A DNA stretch of 64,000 nt, taken from the NCBI GenBank assembly GCA_036785705.1, contig JAWUZG010001168.1:1-64000 (forward strand), written 5' to 3'. The translations under genes were made by a program, and so were the position numbers. Shown here piece by piece: positions 31,003-44,840 of this stretch (the first letter of the stretch is position 1; each line of letters starts with the position of its first letter). The stretch is from Acanthornis magna (Eukaryota; Chordata; Aves; Passeriformes; Acanthizidae). The notes under the pieces are model-generated. The model worked only from the letters and a program-made list of their open reading frames with translations. It was not told the origin of the DNA and searched no databases.

Positions 31003-34000
31003 TGGACTAACTGTGCTTTTAAACCACTTGAAAACTTTGCAAGAGATAAGCATTATTTTATAAACAAGCTATAAAATCCAAACAAATCTCTTTTGAATGC
31101 ATCTTGTTTCAACTTCTGTTTTACTAACCTCATTTTAGCTCATTAAATCCGAAGTACTGGATTTGCTGTTCATTTTTTAGCTGCTTGTTTATAGTTATTT
31201 AAAATGGAGAATAAAAATGCTTTCTGTAGTTCTGGGTTGGCTATTAATATTCTGATGCATTTCAGTTTGAAAGGGGCAATCAGAAGATTTGAAAAGCTAA
31301 ACAGACTGTTAGATACTGCAATTAATTTTTGAGGTTTTATTAACATTCATTCTGTTTAAGTTGGTTTTGAAGAGAAGGGATTTGAGCAAAGGAAAACCCT
31401 GAACTTTACAGTATTGCCCTATTAAATTAAAAGAATGATGGGCAGCTTTGCCCTTGTTTTTAAAATCCCCTGGTCGTCTTTGACAGATGAACTTTCAGAA
31501 GGACATAGCCATAATTCTTGAGGTTTTATCACTTGGTGACTAGCTGTACTGGAGGGATTTAACTCAGAAGAAACCAGCTGCCTGTGGAGCTTAGACCCTC
31601 CCATTAACAGCTGGAAAAGCCTTGTCATTCATCATCAGTTTTCCTGATGGATCACTCAGCTGATACCCAAATGTGTATATAGAAACATTTCTTGAACATA
31701 CTGGATATTAATGATTAACATGAAGTCATTCAAATATTAAATTAGACTAATATGAAATAAAATTGTTTCCTTCTCAAGTCATTGCATTGCTTCCTCCGTT
31801 TCCTGAGTCATTTTGTGGAAGTCAATTAAATTAAAATGACCGGGAGTCTAGAAGGCCAAAGCTGAATCGTGTTCTGACACTGGGCTGGGGAGTGCCTTGT
31901 TGTCCATGTACCCCAGCTGGTCTCCCCACTTCTGCCTTTCCACTCTTTCCTCTAAGTAGTGTCTCTCCTTATAAAGCTCTAATTAAAGTCATAAAATGCT
32001 AGACAGAATTTTAAATTCTTAAATAATGTGACACATTATTTATGGGAGCGTAACTGTTGTAGGCATTAAAAAAAAAAGAAAAAAGTGGTTCCTCTGATAG
32101 CATTCCTCATCTGCTGGTATTTTAGATTAACATGCACAATGCATTGTCTGTGCTAACATGCACAGGAGGAGATTTGCTTAGGTAAGGAAACACAGCTTAA
32201 GGCAGAAGAAATCTTTCATTTGTTATCTCAAAAGATGCTGTTTCATGAGATCCAGCTGCTCTTATTTCTTCCGTTATTACTGTGGAATTCACTTCAGCAT
32301 TAAAACATCTGCCTTACTGCTGGAGGTGCTGAAGAAGTCAGGCAGGGTACTTATATTTACACACTGACATTCCTGCCTCACGTGAGGTTAATTCAGTGAA
32401 GTGCTCTTTTATTTGGCCTGTGTTGAAGTGGAAAGATGTGAACTGATGAGCTCTGCGTTCTTTCTTGGAGCTGCCGGTTCATTTTTGGATGTGTTGCTGC
32501 TGAGTCTCTGTGCAGGCTGCTGACACATGCTCCACAGCTTATTCCTGGCTGCTTCTCAAAGCACAGTAAAAAGAGGAGACCCACCACCCCCAATTTCCCC
32601 ATGCTTGGAAAGTTGTGTGCTTGTTGATTTCTGAAATTTCATTCTCAGCAGTTGATCTGCTTTATGTGAGTGCTGGGAAGAGGGGAAAAAAGCAAGGAAC
32701 CAAACAGAAACGCTGATAGTCTGTCTTTTGGGGCACTTTCTGGGGAAGTTTCTAGTGTGCTGGTTCTGTTGGAATTAAATAAGATGATTATAAGGAAGCT
32801 GAGTCTCTGTGTAATAATAATGGAGTTTCCTTAATGAAATTTGCTTCTTGGGATCAATGTGTTAAGACCCAGATGAATCAGAAGCACCTGCTGTTTCAAT
32901 AACATAGAATCATATGGCAGCGAGATTTGCTTCAATACTGCTTTAGATTTTATTGCTTCACAGTAAGTAAAGTATATTTTTTTTTCCTGGATGAAAGTGG
33001 TAAAAGTATTTCTTTGATTCCCTCGTGACTGCTTCTCTTGTTGGTGTCACGACGGAAACCTTCAGGATGTTTAAAGCCTTTTGAAGGTCATTTTGCAAGT
33101 ATATTTTCCAAGCTAGAATTCATATATGTAGTTATGCATTATTAAGCATATATACTGCATTTCTGTAGACTTAATACTAGTCTTGCTTTTTTAAAGAATC
33201 GTGGGGTACATATATACCAATACACATTTGGGGTGTCTTGTAAGGGTTTCTGTGTGAAAGAGCACATGAACATAAATTATTGTCTTCAGTGGGAGATAAA
33301 GATCCATACAACTTATTTTTAAAACTTTCTATTCAGTGACTCATATTTGCTGCTTGGAAATGGGCATAACTGTTAAAGCTCTCACGTCTGTCATACTGTC
33401 TGGCCAAAATTTGAAAGAAAGCTAAATACAATCAGTGGAATTGTCCTCGCTTATTTTTTGTATCAATACCTGTAATTCCTTCTGGTAAATGGTGTGATTC
33501 TTGGGGTGTCCTACCTAGGGTCACGAGTTGGACACTCTGATCCTGATGGGTCCATTCCAACTCAGCATGTTTCATGAATCTATAAATTGTTTCCATGAGA
33601 AGTGATCTGTTATATACCCCACTCTTTAGATAGTGGAAGAAAATAATGTACCAAGTGGAAAAAAAACCCCAAACCATAAGAAATAATGCTTTTCTTGAAA
33701 TATTTTTGTTTTGTCAGAAGGTTTTTCCCAGTGTTAGTAAACTGTTTGTGAAAGTGCTGTTTCAAAGTAATGGCAGCTTTTTATGTTTGTGTCTTTTCTT
33801 TTGGGAAGAACTGAATGGTAACACCTCTCTCTGAGGAAGGACGATGAACTGGTAAATGAAGGAGCATGCACAGTATCTGAGTGCAGTGAGTTAAAATAAA
33901 CTTCTCAGCAACTCTGCACAGAAGATGTCTTTGTGATTTTCCTTTTTCTTTTGGGATAGAACCTTGTCGATGTTGTTTTAAACAGCTCCCCAGGCTGAGG

Positions 34001-34691
34001 TCAGGTCTCTGCCAGGCGTTTCTGGTGCTTAGGGACCCTGGCCCCACTCCAGCTGTGAGGAGGGAGCAAGTGCTCGGCTCAAGGGTGGGGGCAGAGGGGG
34101 CCCACGGCTGCCATACTCTGCAAGGGTGTTTAACATTGATGGAAATAGCCTGTTTGGTGCTTCCCTCCCCCTTCCTCTGAGTGTCCTTACTCATCTCTGT
34201 TGGCCTCGACATCTTTGGTTTCCATAGAGATCACAAGAAGTTGCAGCAGCAGTTTTATGCTCAGGCTTGGCTGAAACAAAACCTTGGCAGTTGTGGCCGT
34301 TTGGCTGACAAATCTACCTTGGCTCAGTGCTCTCAAATGCTTTTGAGGACTTTCCCTGTTTTGGTTAAAACTGCACTCAGGTTCTCTTTTCACTATTTGA
34401 GAACTGTTGTTAAACCTGTGATCATGCATTAACTGTCTAAAGTGGTTTGATGTATTAGAGTAGGAAGCAGTCAGCCTGTCCTTACCTTGATGGTCTTCGA
34501 AGAAAGTCAGGCAGTAGTTCACTGCTGTATTCCTGTGGCACAAACTTTGTTCCTGTCATTTTGGGTGATGCTAACGAGAATAAACAGTGCGATAGGCTCC
34601 ATTGCTTAGCGGAGTGCAATTTTGGGAACACCTGCTGTCCTGCAGTAATGTTAGTTTTGTCTAAAACTTACGTTGTCATTTTGTGTTTTAG
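31003..34691 (+). other. Presumed remnant of CDH2 intron 7, truncated by the provirus junction
   Basis: AT-rich, non-coding sequence between the LTR and the first recognised CDH2 exon. Apart from a CR1 fragment near 33505-33590 I see nothing assignable. CDH2 exons 1-7 are not present anywhere in the window. Confidence 0.6.
33505..33590 (+). mobile_element. CR1 LINE 3'-end fragment
   Basis: The motif gttggacactctgatcctga followed by gggtccattccaactcag and a degenerate attctatg-like tail matches the conserved 3' end of avian CR1 elements. Confidence 0.75.
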
Positions 34692-35057
<366 letters not shown>

Positions 35058-35174
35058 TAAATTGTCAGAGCTCCGGTGAAGAGAGATGGGCTGCCCCTCT
35101 TTGACGAATGTTCAGCGCGGCGTGGCTCTTGGTGATTCTCCAGGCGAGGTCAGGTGTTCCTTTGGTTTTTGCAG

Positions 35175-35360
35175 TTCTACAGGGAAGTAGCAGAAAACAG
35201 GGTGGATGTGATGGCAGCGAATCTGACGGTCACAGATAAAGACCAGCCTCACGCACCGGCGTGGAATGCCGTGTACCGAATGACTGGAGGAGACCCGACG
35301 GGCCGGTTCGCCATCCTGACCGATCCCAGCAGCAACGATGGGCTGGTGGCTGTCGTGAAG
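35175..35360 (+). pseudogene. CDH2: CDH2 exon 9 (EC3)
   Basis: 62 open codons with canonical splice sites. The calcium-binding DKDQPH and the [10 protein letters not shown] segment are kept, while REVAEN replaces the usual GEVPEN. Confidence 0.9.
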
Positions 35361-37214
35361 GTAGGGCATGCTTGCGTTTCAGAGAGTTAAGCAGAGATGG
35401 AAGAAGTGGGAGAACACTGAAGGGGGGGGAATGTGAATTCCTGATGCCAGCATGAATCTGGAATAAAATGGATGGGTACTGTCTGTCTTGTGGAATTTAG
35501 CAATCTGTCTCTTCAAATGTTACCTTGCTTATGCTATCAATAGTACTCCATCTGATCAGTTTTTAAAATCAGGCTAGGTTGTTAAAAATTACAAATTTTG
35601 AAGCTTTATGTGCCAAAAGTTAGAAATTACTCCATGAAAAATGTCTGCTTAGTATTTTTTGCTAGTCTAAAGGAACAGCTTCCTACCTCCTCAATTAGTA
35701 GTCATGCATGTTGTCTGCACATTTTATGTCAAGATGTTCCATTAAGGAACAGATACAGGCAGTCAAAGCACAATCAGAGAGGAAAAAATGATAGGTGGGA
35801 GGGTACTTAACAAGAGACATTTAAAGACTGGCTATTTTTAAAACCTCAATTTAAATACCTTTTGTGGAATAACTTGTCTATCTTCGTGCTCTAGCCAACA
35901 GAGCTCTGTGTTGAGGGATGACTTATTTCAAGTGCTAGTAACAATGTGGTTCTATAATTAAACCTGCCAAGCAGTAGCCACCTTTGCTCATGACCCTCTG
36001 ATAAGTGTCTCATCTCTGAGTTGGACTGCTCTGGTTTTGGCTGATCCATTTCAAAGTCAAATGTGCGATGCCAGTATTCCCATTTGGAAATTAAAATATT
36101 CACTTTTTACTTTCTTCTTTGGTTTTTTGTTTTGCTTTGTTTTGTTTTGTTTTAATTCTCCCAGTATCTAGGTGACAAAAAGACACAACCTTCGTACAGC
36201 ATTAATGGTAATTCACACTGGGCTTTTTTAAGAACTGTCTCTGGTTTATAACTGCTCTTCCCCAGAGGTACCAATCGTTATATTGCAGTCTTCCAGGAAG
36301 AATTATGAGAGTGTCTGTGCTTTTCAGCACTCCTTTAAGTGTCCAGACATGGAAAGAGTTGGAAACCTGCCTACAGTTTTTATTGGCAGTGCAATGAGTT
36401 GATCTGTCAACCTGTAATGAAGATGAGATTGTCTCTTGTCACTTAGTTCATACAGTCACCTGCCAGCTGCCCCTGTAAGGTACAGTGTTTCTTCAAGTCT
36501 GGAATCTGTGTGAGTACTACAGTGCGTAGTACAGAGGCAAATCCTGTCCCCAGGAGAGCCTCAACCCTATGCAGCATGACAGAGGAACTCTTGACTCAAA
36601 CTGCTTTTACTTCTCCTTAAATTGGACTGCGGCTCAGTGAGGAAATCTCCAAATTGAAGGTTGTCTGCACTGGGAAGATGGGAGCTGTAAGTGTACCAGA
36701 AATGGGGTTGGCTGGGATTACCGAGAGTCTTTCTGATGAGATGTTAAGGGCATGAGAATCTCTGATCTGGGAATAGCTATGGTCATGAACTTGTTTGAAG
36801 GAAGCTTTCATCCTCAGAACAGAAGGAGACAGCTTTCTCTCCCCAGGAGAGATCATCAGGAGGCACACATGGGTGCATGGCACAAAGCTGGGAGCTCCTT
36901 CATCATTTTGTTATTAAACTGTTTGTTTCCTCATGTGTCTCTGATGGCAGAACCAGAGTAAGTGAAATCCAGGAATGACAAGGTTTCTAGCTCTTCTGAC
37001 TTCGAAACTGTTGCTGCTGCTGCTGCTAAGCAGAACCCCAGCCCACAGGCTTGGGTTGAGGTGATGATACTGTGTTCTCTTCTGACTCTCTGCTCGTTTT
37101 TGAGAAAAACAGTACAAGTAATCTTTAAAAATGTGCTTTAAACTTAAAATGTTACTGTGTGTTCGTCGCTACTGTGAGTAAACGTTAACACTTCCTGCTC
37201 TTTGCTCTTTCCAG

Positions 37215-37471
37215 CCTCTTGACTTCGAGACCAACAGGACGTTTGTACTTACCGTAGCTGTGGAAAATCAAGTGCCTTTGGCTGAGGGGATTCAGCATCC
37301 TCCTCAGTCAACAGCAACCGTGTCCATTACGGTCATTGATGTGAATGAGAGCCCATCTTTTGTTCCAAACCCCAAGCTCATGCGTCAGGAAGAAGGGCTA
37401 CCTGCCGGTAGCATGTTGACAACTTTCACTGCTCAGGACCCAGATTGTTCCATGCAGCAAACATCTCTAAG
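37215..37471 (+). pseudogene. CDH2: CDH2 exon 10 (EC3-EC4)
   Basis: Open through PLDFETNR and the linker [10 protein letters not shown] to MQQTSLR. DRYMQQ has become DCSMQQ, and the donor is GTCTAG instead of a GTAAG-like site, which may weaken splicing. Confidence 0.9.
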
Positions 37472-38802
37472 GTCTAGAGAAACATTTTGCAATATCTGTG
37501 TTATGGAATGGGTGGGGAGCAAAGAGAAGAGATGTGAAATGACTGCATTTACTGTAGCACGCAGCTGTCCCAACACACCCCTGTGGTTTTTGTGCAGCTC
37601 TCTCTAAAGGGATTTTTGGCTGTAGAGAAGGTGAACTGAAAAGTATTCGTAGGTGTGTAAACTGGGTCGTTTTCTCATCTGAGTCCTATTTCATCAAGGT
37701 AGAATGCAGTTATGCATCTGTGGTAAAGTATATGTTCCATCCCAACAAATTCAGTCAGAGCACACACGTGCTTCTGTGAACTAAGATGATTTGCAATTTA
37801 AATTCACCAGTAATTTTCACATGGCAGCAAAATCAGATTGGTGATGAAATCTGAAGGGTTTTCTTTTCATTTTTTCTCCAGCAATGTGAAGTGGTGCTGC
37901 TGTCTGTCTGTGAACTCTTGCACTGATAACTCTGATCATAATTTGATCACAATTTTTCTTATGTCTGAAACTGCTACATGAGTGTGCCTCTTATAAGACG
38001 TTCATTATCTGCAAAGCTAAGGCTGTGAGTAGCCAGGGGTCAGAACTCACCTTATCCAGTGTTTTTTTAATTAGCTCAGGTAGAAGAAACTCCAGAACTT
38101 ATATTCTGACTTTCCTTCCAAAATCAGGATCATCGTAATTTTATTTTCTCTTGATTTTTGGTTAGCTATTTCTGATACTTTGCTCATTTCTGGATGTAGA
38201 CATCATAGACATGACACCATGAGGACTTTGATACTAAGATAGCTTGCACATGATTAATGTCAAAGGGCAAATTTATCAGATGGAAGAATCGTTTTGAAAG
38301 ACACTTCTCTTTCAAATTATGATGAGAAGCATGCAGTAAAACCAGGGCCTCTGAAAATGAAGTGATATTGAAGTGCTGGAACAGTGTGAGTTAGTGCAAC
38401 TGTAACACTATCCATTTTTACCTCTCTCCTGCTCTCAGCACTCTGACAAGATGAAAGGTAGTATGAGCAGCTCTGTAGGTGTAGAAAAACCAAGAAGGAT
38501 CCTGGTTGAATATTTTAATTGAGTCTGAGTATTAATGTTACATTGTTTATGGTAATGGTATGATTTCCACCAGTTACGTGATAACTTGCAGGGCAAGGCA
38601 CTTCAAGAATTGAAATACAGGACTGGTTTTAAAACCTATTTCCAAGAATTCTAGTGACAGGGCTTGATAAATGGAAATTTGTAAAATGCTATCTTCAAAT
38701 TCCAAAAATGTATTCAGAATACAAATTAAAATACTAATATTGTCTTTGTTTTCAATATTTATTTTGGAAGATAAAGAACACAACTTATGGTTAAATACGC
38801 AG

Positions 38803-38945
38803 GTACTCAAAACTTTCAGATCCTGCAAACTGGCTGAAAATTGACCCTGTTAATGGACAAATCACTACTATAGCTGTTTTGGACAGAGAATCAATATATG
38901 TGGAAAACAGTATGTAAAGTGCAACGTTTCTTGCTTCTGATAATG
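38803..38945 (+). pseudogene. CDH2: CDH2 exon 11 (EC4) with premature stop
   Basis: [19 protein letters not shown] is intact, but TAA at 38915-38917 replaces the Tyr codon expected before NATFLASDNG. Confidence 0.92.
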
Positions 38946-40125
38946 GTATGTATCAATATTTTGTATTTTTTTCCAAAGGCTTTCTTCTCTGTGGCTGAAT
39001 GGCATTCAGTTTTATTGGGGCAGAAAACAGGATATGCTTAGAATACATCCCATTGGTTGTATTACTATCAGACTGTGTGTATTTCCCAGCTACTTGGAAA
39101 ATGGGGGGGGAAAAAAAATTCTCTGAGTTTGTAGAAAAACACTGGCTTAGTTCCATGAGTTGAGTTGACAGAAAATTGAAAAAGCCCTGCCTGGGAAGTG
39201 TGGTAGGTTGAGTGAGCTTTATGGGGAGTGACGTGTTGGTGGAGGGGCTTTGTATTTTCCCACATTCAGGCTGCAGCAGCGCAGAGGGAAAAGTATCTTT
39301 TTGTTGTCAGTTTGTTAATGAGAATTAACACTGCTCAGAAATGAGTCCTTTGATTTCGACTGGAGTGCTGTACTGTTCGTAGCTGATAGCAGTAAGGTGG
39401 ACAGGCACAGTTAGGAACATTCTTGCATTAGAAGGGAAAACTGAAACACTGGGACTATTTGCCTAGGAAAGAAGACGTGGTAAAATTTTGTGAACTGGAA
39501 GCTAGATCAGCTGTTTCTGTACCTTGGCTCTGTTCTGGAGAAAAAACATAAATGGAACTGGAAGATTATGGGAGGTGGAATGAGAACCATTGCTAGTTAT
39601 GCCGAAAAATTCAGTGCCAAATGTTCATATAAATGTGTGATTCCACCCCAGTTTATGGAAGCATCACACATTCAATGTGGATAGCAGAAATGTCTGGAAA
39701 TAGTGAGCTGAAAGTCAGTATTAGAAAGAATTTAAATAGCACATTTATGGTAAATGGTGATCTTAAGCCTTCAAAGTTAGGAAATAATTTGTCCAGAGGA
39801 CAAACTATCCCAATTTTGCACCTTCTTCTTTGAAGCCTTTGATGTGGACCATCTCTGGAGATGAACTGTTGGTCTGGTCAGTGAAGTGGATGAGTCCCTG
39901 ATTTGTCAATCTGCAGTTATTTGCTGAATTTTGCTGAGTAGGGCCGTTTTTCTGAGAACAGACTGCATAAGAATTAGTGTGTGAGCAGGAGCAGTGACAG
40001 TGTTAGATTGGTTCTGTAAAGACAGAATCCCAAAACTGAGGTAAACATATAAAAGTGTCGGTGCAGCTTCATTTAAATAACTTTGCAATTGGAAGCAGGC
40101 TTCATGTTATTTCCTTTCCTTTAAG

Positions 40126-40359
40126 GAATACCCTAGATGAGTGGAACTGGCACGCTTCAGATCTACCTGCTGGACATCAATGATAATGCCCCCCAAGTGC
40201 ATCCAAAAGAAGCCACAATTTGTGAAACAGTGCAGCCTAATGCTATTAACATCACTGCTGTAGACCCTGACATAGATCCAAATGCAGGCCCGTTTGCCTT
40301 TGAGCTGCCTGACACACCTGCTAGTATTAGGAGGAATTGGACCATTGTTGGAATTAGTG
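40126..40359 (+). pseudogene. CDH2: CDH2 exon 12 (EC4-EC5) with premature stop
   Basis: TAG at 40134-40136 stands where the Pro of GIPPMSG is expected. The rest ([27 protein letters not shown]) remains readable. Confidence 0.92.
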
Positions 40360-40678
40360 GTAATCAACATTATGGAAATCTTAGTAGTTTTAAAGAAACT
40401 CCCGCAAATGTTTTTTCTTTGGTATTATTTTACAGCATCCATGGATTTGGTTAATATGAACAAGAAATCACCTTAGTGTAAGTTCCCCAAAGAACAAGAA
40501 ATTTTGAGAGAGAAAAGATGTTCACAGCAGTCAAGAAGTCCATTACCCTGAATGTCACATAGTGGTTTGAGCAAGAATTTAACCCTGAGCTCAAACATGA
40601 GCCATTTCTGCCAATACTAATTGAAACCCACGCAAGCAATACCTTCCTTTTTAACCAGTGCCTTATTTTCACACACAG

Positions 40679-40911
40679 GCGATCACGCCCAGCTCTCCTT
40701 AAGAATCCGGTTCCTGGAGGCTGGTGTCTACGGTGTGCCCATAGTAATTACAGATTCTGGAAATCCACATGCATCCAGCACTTCTTGCTGAAAGTGAAAG
40801 TTTGCAAGCGTGACTTGTACGGAGACTGCACTGCTGCTGGCCGGATTGTTGGTGCAGGGCTGGGCGCTGGTGGCATCACTGCAATTCTGCTTTGTATCAT
40901 CATCTTGCTCA
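40679..40911 (+). pseudogene. CDH2: CDH2 exon 13 (EC5 end and membrane segment) with frameshift
   Basis: After GNPHASSTS a single base is missing near 40784, giving TGA at 40788-40790. The original frame resumes as LKVKVC and continues to the hydrophobic [10 protein letters not shown] membrane segment. Confidence 0.9.
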
Positions 40912-41332
40912 GTGAGTAGATAGCTCTGTTAATTCTAACTCCTTCACTCTTGTTTTGCAAGTACAATGTTATGTTTTAGTATCAGGTACCTTAACAAAGA
41001 CGGGGAATTTTTAAAGGCTCAAGTGCAGGAATTGTTGCTGCATAGTTCTGTGTTTTGGACACGTATGAAAACTTTCTGACAGTACAGGATTTGGAGTCTG
41101 AGAAAGTACAGCTAGTAGCTGTTTGGCAGTCAAGCCCTGCAGTGGGTTTGTGAAAGAGATTTTCTGTTTCTACCCATGGACACTTGTGATGTTACCGCAG
41201 TGAGTAACCAGGTTGAAGGTGTGATTGGTCCCCAGACGTCTCATCTCTCTTGGGCTGCCAGTATTGTGTGATTTGGTTCCACCCCTAGCAGGTAACAGTG
41301 TGTTACGTGATGCTACTGCTATTGTGCTTCAG

Positions 41333-41382
41333 ATTAATGAAAATAGGTTTTCATTAGTTCAGATTAATGAAAATAGGTTTTT
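41333..41382 (+). repeat. Short tandem duplication (~30 bp) in CDH2 intron 13
   Basis: Two copies of cagattaatgaaaataggtt separated by a few bases. Confidence 0.85.
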
Positions 41383-42168
41383 GGGAAGTAACACATCACA
41401 GCCCTTCACGTAAGGCCTGACAAGAAAGGCAGATATGCAGGAACAATGGTGTGTGTGTTTAAGTACTGCATAAAGCTGTACTAGTATTTTATTTTGTGTG
41501 AAGTGCATTCAGTAAGGGAAATGACTAAAAATCATGAGTAAGTGTCTGTCCAGTGTAGTAAATTAGATGCTAGCTCTCCTACACACTACAGTTAACTGAT
41601 TGCCTATTGTGGTGGAACACAAGGAAGAGATTAGCCTGTTCATAGTACACTATGCACCAGTCTAGAACACAGAAAATTATGGAAAGGAATAAAAAAAAAA
41701 AAAAATTGAGCCTGGCAAAGCACATGATTCTATACAAGCACACAGTACAATCGCTTTCTTGGTACAAGATACTTTTTTAATGCTAGGTATGAAACTAACA
41801 GAGCCTTACTAAAGGAGAGGTTTCTTTCTGATTCTAGTGGTTTATGAAGCGTGGTCTTTCTCAGTTCTTTTCATGACAAGTTTATTTTGCAGATGTGGAA
41901 TGGATTTGTTACTTACAACCTTGAATATGTGATTGATTTCCAAGCTAAGTTGCCTATCATGGTCTGAGTTTAAACATCTCTTGCTTAAGCTGCCTCTGTC
42001 TATTTTTTCATTTAAAAAAGCCTGTGTCTTATCCAGAATGGTCAAATCCAACTTTATTGGCCTTTTTTTTTTTTTTTTTTTAAATCTTGGTGTTAAATTT
42101 CTATTGTTTTCCATGACTGTATTTCAGAATCAAGATGTGGTTTTGTCTCTTCCATTTTTGCATTATAG

Positions 42169-42308
42169 TTTTAGTTTTAATGTTCATGGTATGGATGAAA
42201 CGCCGTGATAAAGAGCGTCGGGCAATGCAGCTCTCGATTGATCCTGAAGATGATGTGAGGGACAGCATTCTGAAATACGATGGAGAAGGGGGTGGCGAAG
42301 AAGATCAG
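42169..42308 (+). pseudogene. CDH2: CDH2 exon 14 (juxtamembrane, p120-catenin region)
   Basis: 140 bases reading [17 protein letters not shown] and [19 protein letters not shown]. About six replacements fall in a stretch that is nearly invariant in vertebrates. Confidence 0.92.
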
Positions 42309-43959
42309 GTGAGGAAAGTTTTATGGGTTTTATATATAGATTTTCACTTCTCTCTGCATTTTATCCATTTTCTGTACATTAAAACACTGTGCTGGTAATT
42401 TTACAATTAAATACTGAAGGCAGTAAGTGATGTTTTCAAAACTTTAAATAAAATACAGCTTTCTCATTTTGTTTTTTTGCAGTTCCAGATATACTAGTTG
42501 CTTGCAATGTAAAAACAGTACCTTGCAGTAAAAGTATTCTGACCAGACCAGCTAAGGCTGTTAAATGAAAGTTAACATCCACTCTCATTGCCATCTTTAA
42601 ACTTTCTTCATCCCTTATCTGGGAACTTGCTGTACAGAAACACCAGTGCAGGGTGCCTAATGTCATCTAAACCAAATCTGATCCTTTCTTGGTGGTGGGT
42701 GAATGCCTTTCTAGGTGCATAGTAATGTTGGCTATTGGCAGATTTGTCATCACTGAGATTTCAAGCTTGGAAAGTATTTAGGTTTCAAGTAGCTGTCAGG
42801 GCACATCTGTGTTTATTCAAATACCTTTCCAGGCAGGTGCCATATACATTTACTCTGATGTCACCTCTGGTTGAATCACTGCTATGTCAGAGGACTAGGA
42901 GTGATGTGTATATGCTAAGAATAGCTTCTTTTTCCCCCTCTCCCTCCAAGTTAGTGGATTTTCACGCAGTGTGATTTCCTTCCTTCAGAGGACAGTTATT
43001 AAGTGCTTTATGAACATGAAAAACAGCAGATTTATGCACATGATTAATAGTACAAGTGTAGTAATTACAAAGACAACAGTGCATATAATAGAGTCTAAGA
43101 AATTTTCCAGTTAAAAGCCTTGAAAAATTAAGTGCAATTCTTCCACACATCCCCAGTCTCAGTCATCTGGCACTTGAGTTATCTGAAAAGTGTCTCCCTT
43201 CACTGAGACTACACACTTTCATAGTTTCTTTCTGCTCATTTGTTTGTCTGAAATTTGTGTTCCCCTTAGTAATTTCCATGCTTCCTGCATTTCCCCAAGT
43301 ACTGTTCCTACTTCCTGTCTTTTCTGCATAGTGCTCTTCTTAGGCAATTTTCAAAGAAGACTCCAGTTTATGCAGTTTTGGAAAATGGCTTGTGTTGTTA
43401 AATAAAGTGAAAACAACCCTTTGAGTCTATGCATATATTCCAGTTGATTGTACGTAGTTTGAGTACAAGAACTGCATCCTGTTTGCACGTCTGTTATTGT
43501 ACAGAAAAGCTACAAGCTTAAAAGAAAATTAGGAAAACTCAGTCTTACGAAAACTAATTTTTCAGTTCACATATTCCCAGCTCTTGTTAATCCGGAGTTC
43601 TCTGGAGGATCTGTTCAGCAATTGTCATGGAGCTTGCTTTTTAATTTAAGGGTAATTTTTAATTACCCTCAGGACAGAGTGAGTTAGGTTCTCTGAGTAT
43701 AGTCCATTGGGAAGTCGTAGGTGATGCTCGGGTAGTGTTAGGAGAGATTGTGCTGCAGGTCAGAAATGTCAAGCATTGTAACAGTGTACAATGAGAGCGA
43801 AACAGGAACGGTTCGGAGGTCTCTCCTCTGTCCATCCTGTGCTGTGCTCTGTTGGTTTAGATTTCCTGGGATTCACAGAAGCTGGCGGAGGAAGCAGGCA
43901 GTGAATTATTAAAATGCAGATATAGATCCAATATCGATATCCACCTGAGACGGACAAAG

Positions 43960-44484
43960 ACTCTCTAACTTGTTAAGGTTAGAAAGTGTATGTTTATTTC
44001 AGCGCCGGAGAGCTGCAGGGATAACTCCCAAAGGTACAGCTCTGAAGTAACAATGCAACACAGAACTTATTTATCCATAACAAAAATGCATATTTAGCAT
44101 AAGTGCCTCCCATTCCCCGCTTCGTATGGAAATTAGCAAAAAGCCATTAAACATGCGCAGTTCCTGCAATGGAATTGAGTCGGTGGTCGTTAATTTGAGT
44201 CTGAGGGCTGCTTTGGATGAAGTAATATGAGTCTTCCTCACTGTGACCTTCTTACTTCGTTGGTTTTTGACAATACATTTGACCCTGGAAAACTCCCAAT
44301 GCTTTCTTCTATTGCTTCTAAGTAGGTTGCATCTGGGCAAAATTTGTAACTGTCCAGGCTCTCCTTTGAACCTCTTTTCTTAAGATTATTAATTGTCTAT
44401 TCTAAGCACAGCTGAGTAAATATCAAATAATCAAAAGGCTACTCTGCATTTAATCATTAATTTCTTTCTAACTAAGTTGTGCAT
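43960..44484 (-). mobile_element. Probable solo LTR in CDH2 intron 14
   Basis: Distinct sequence with a minus-strand AATAAA (plus-strand gtttatttc, near 43993) followed by a GC-rich block (agcgccggagagctgcaggg). The layout fits an LTR in reverse orientation. Edges are uncertain. Confidence 0.45.
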
Positions 44485-44534
44485 CTTTTTCTATTCTAGT
44501 TGATTTTAACAGAACTAACTTTTATCTAAAATCT

Positions 44535-44840
44535 CTACATTAAAGTGTCTAAAAGAAAACCCTATGTTTCAGCAGGAGGACCCAAGATGGCAAAAAGAGA
44601 AACTTTATTTACAGAAACTTCTTTATATATCCATCAATAATCTAGCAACTATTGGTCAGCAGGGAATCCACCTCCTAAAACCATTGGTCACAGCTATACA
44701 ACACCTAGTACCAAACACAGAGATTAAGAAAGTACAAAAATGCAGCTTATCTCTATTCTCCCTGAGAAAGAAGAGAAAGATTTCTAAAAGAGTGCAACTA
44801 CAGTGCTCCTCTCCAGTGGCAGTGCTGTCTTTGTGAGAGG
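44535..44840 (-). mobile_element. Solo LTR, same family as 57110-57400
   Basis: Minus-strand polyadenylation signal (ctttatttaca) and a TATA-like ttatatatcc. About 240 bp aligns in reverse complement with the LTR in intron 15. Confidence 0.65.

Noticed and set aside
20521..31016. Target-site duplication around the provirus
   Set aside because: Left flank ...cgcagcag and right flank tggactaa... share no 4-6 bp direct repeat at the LTR edges.
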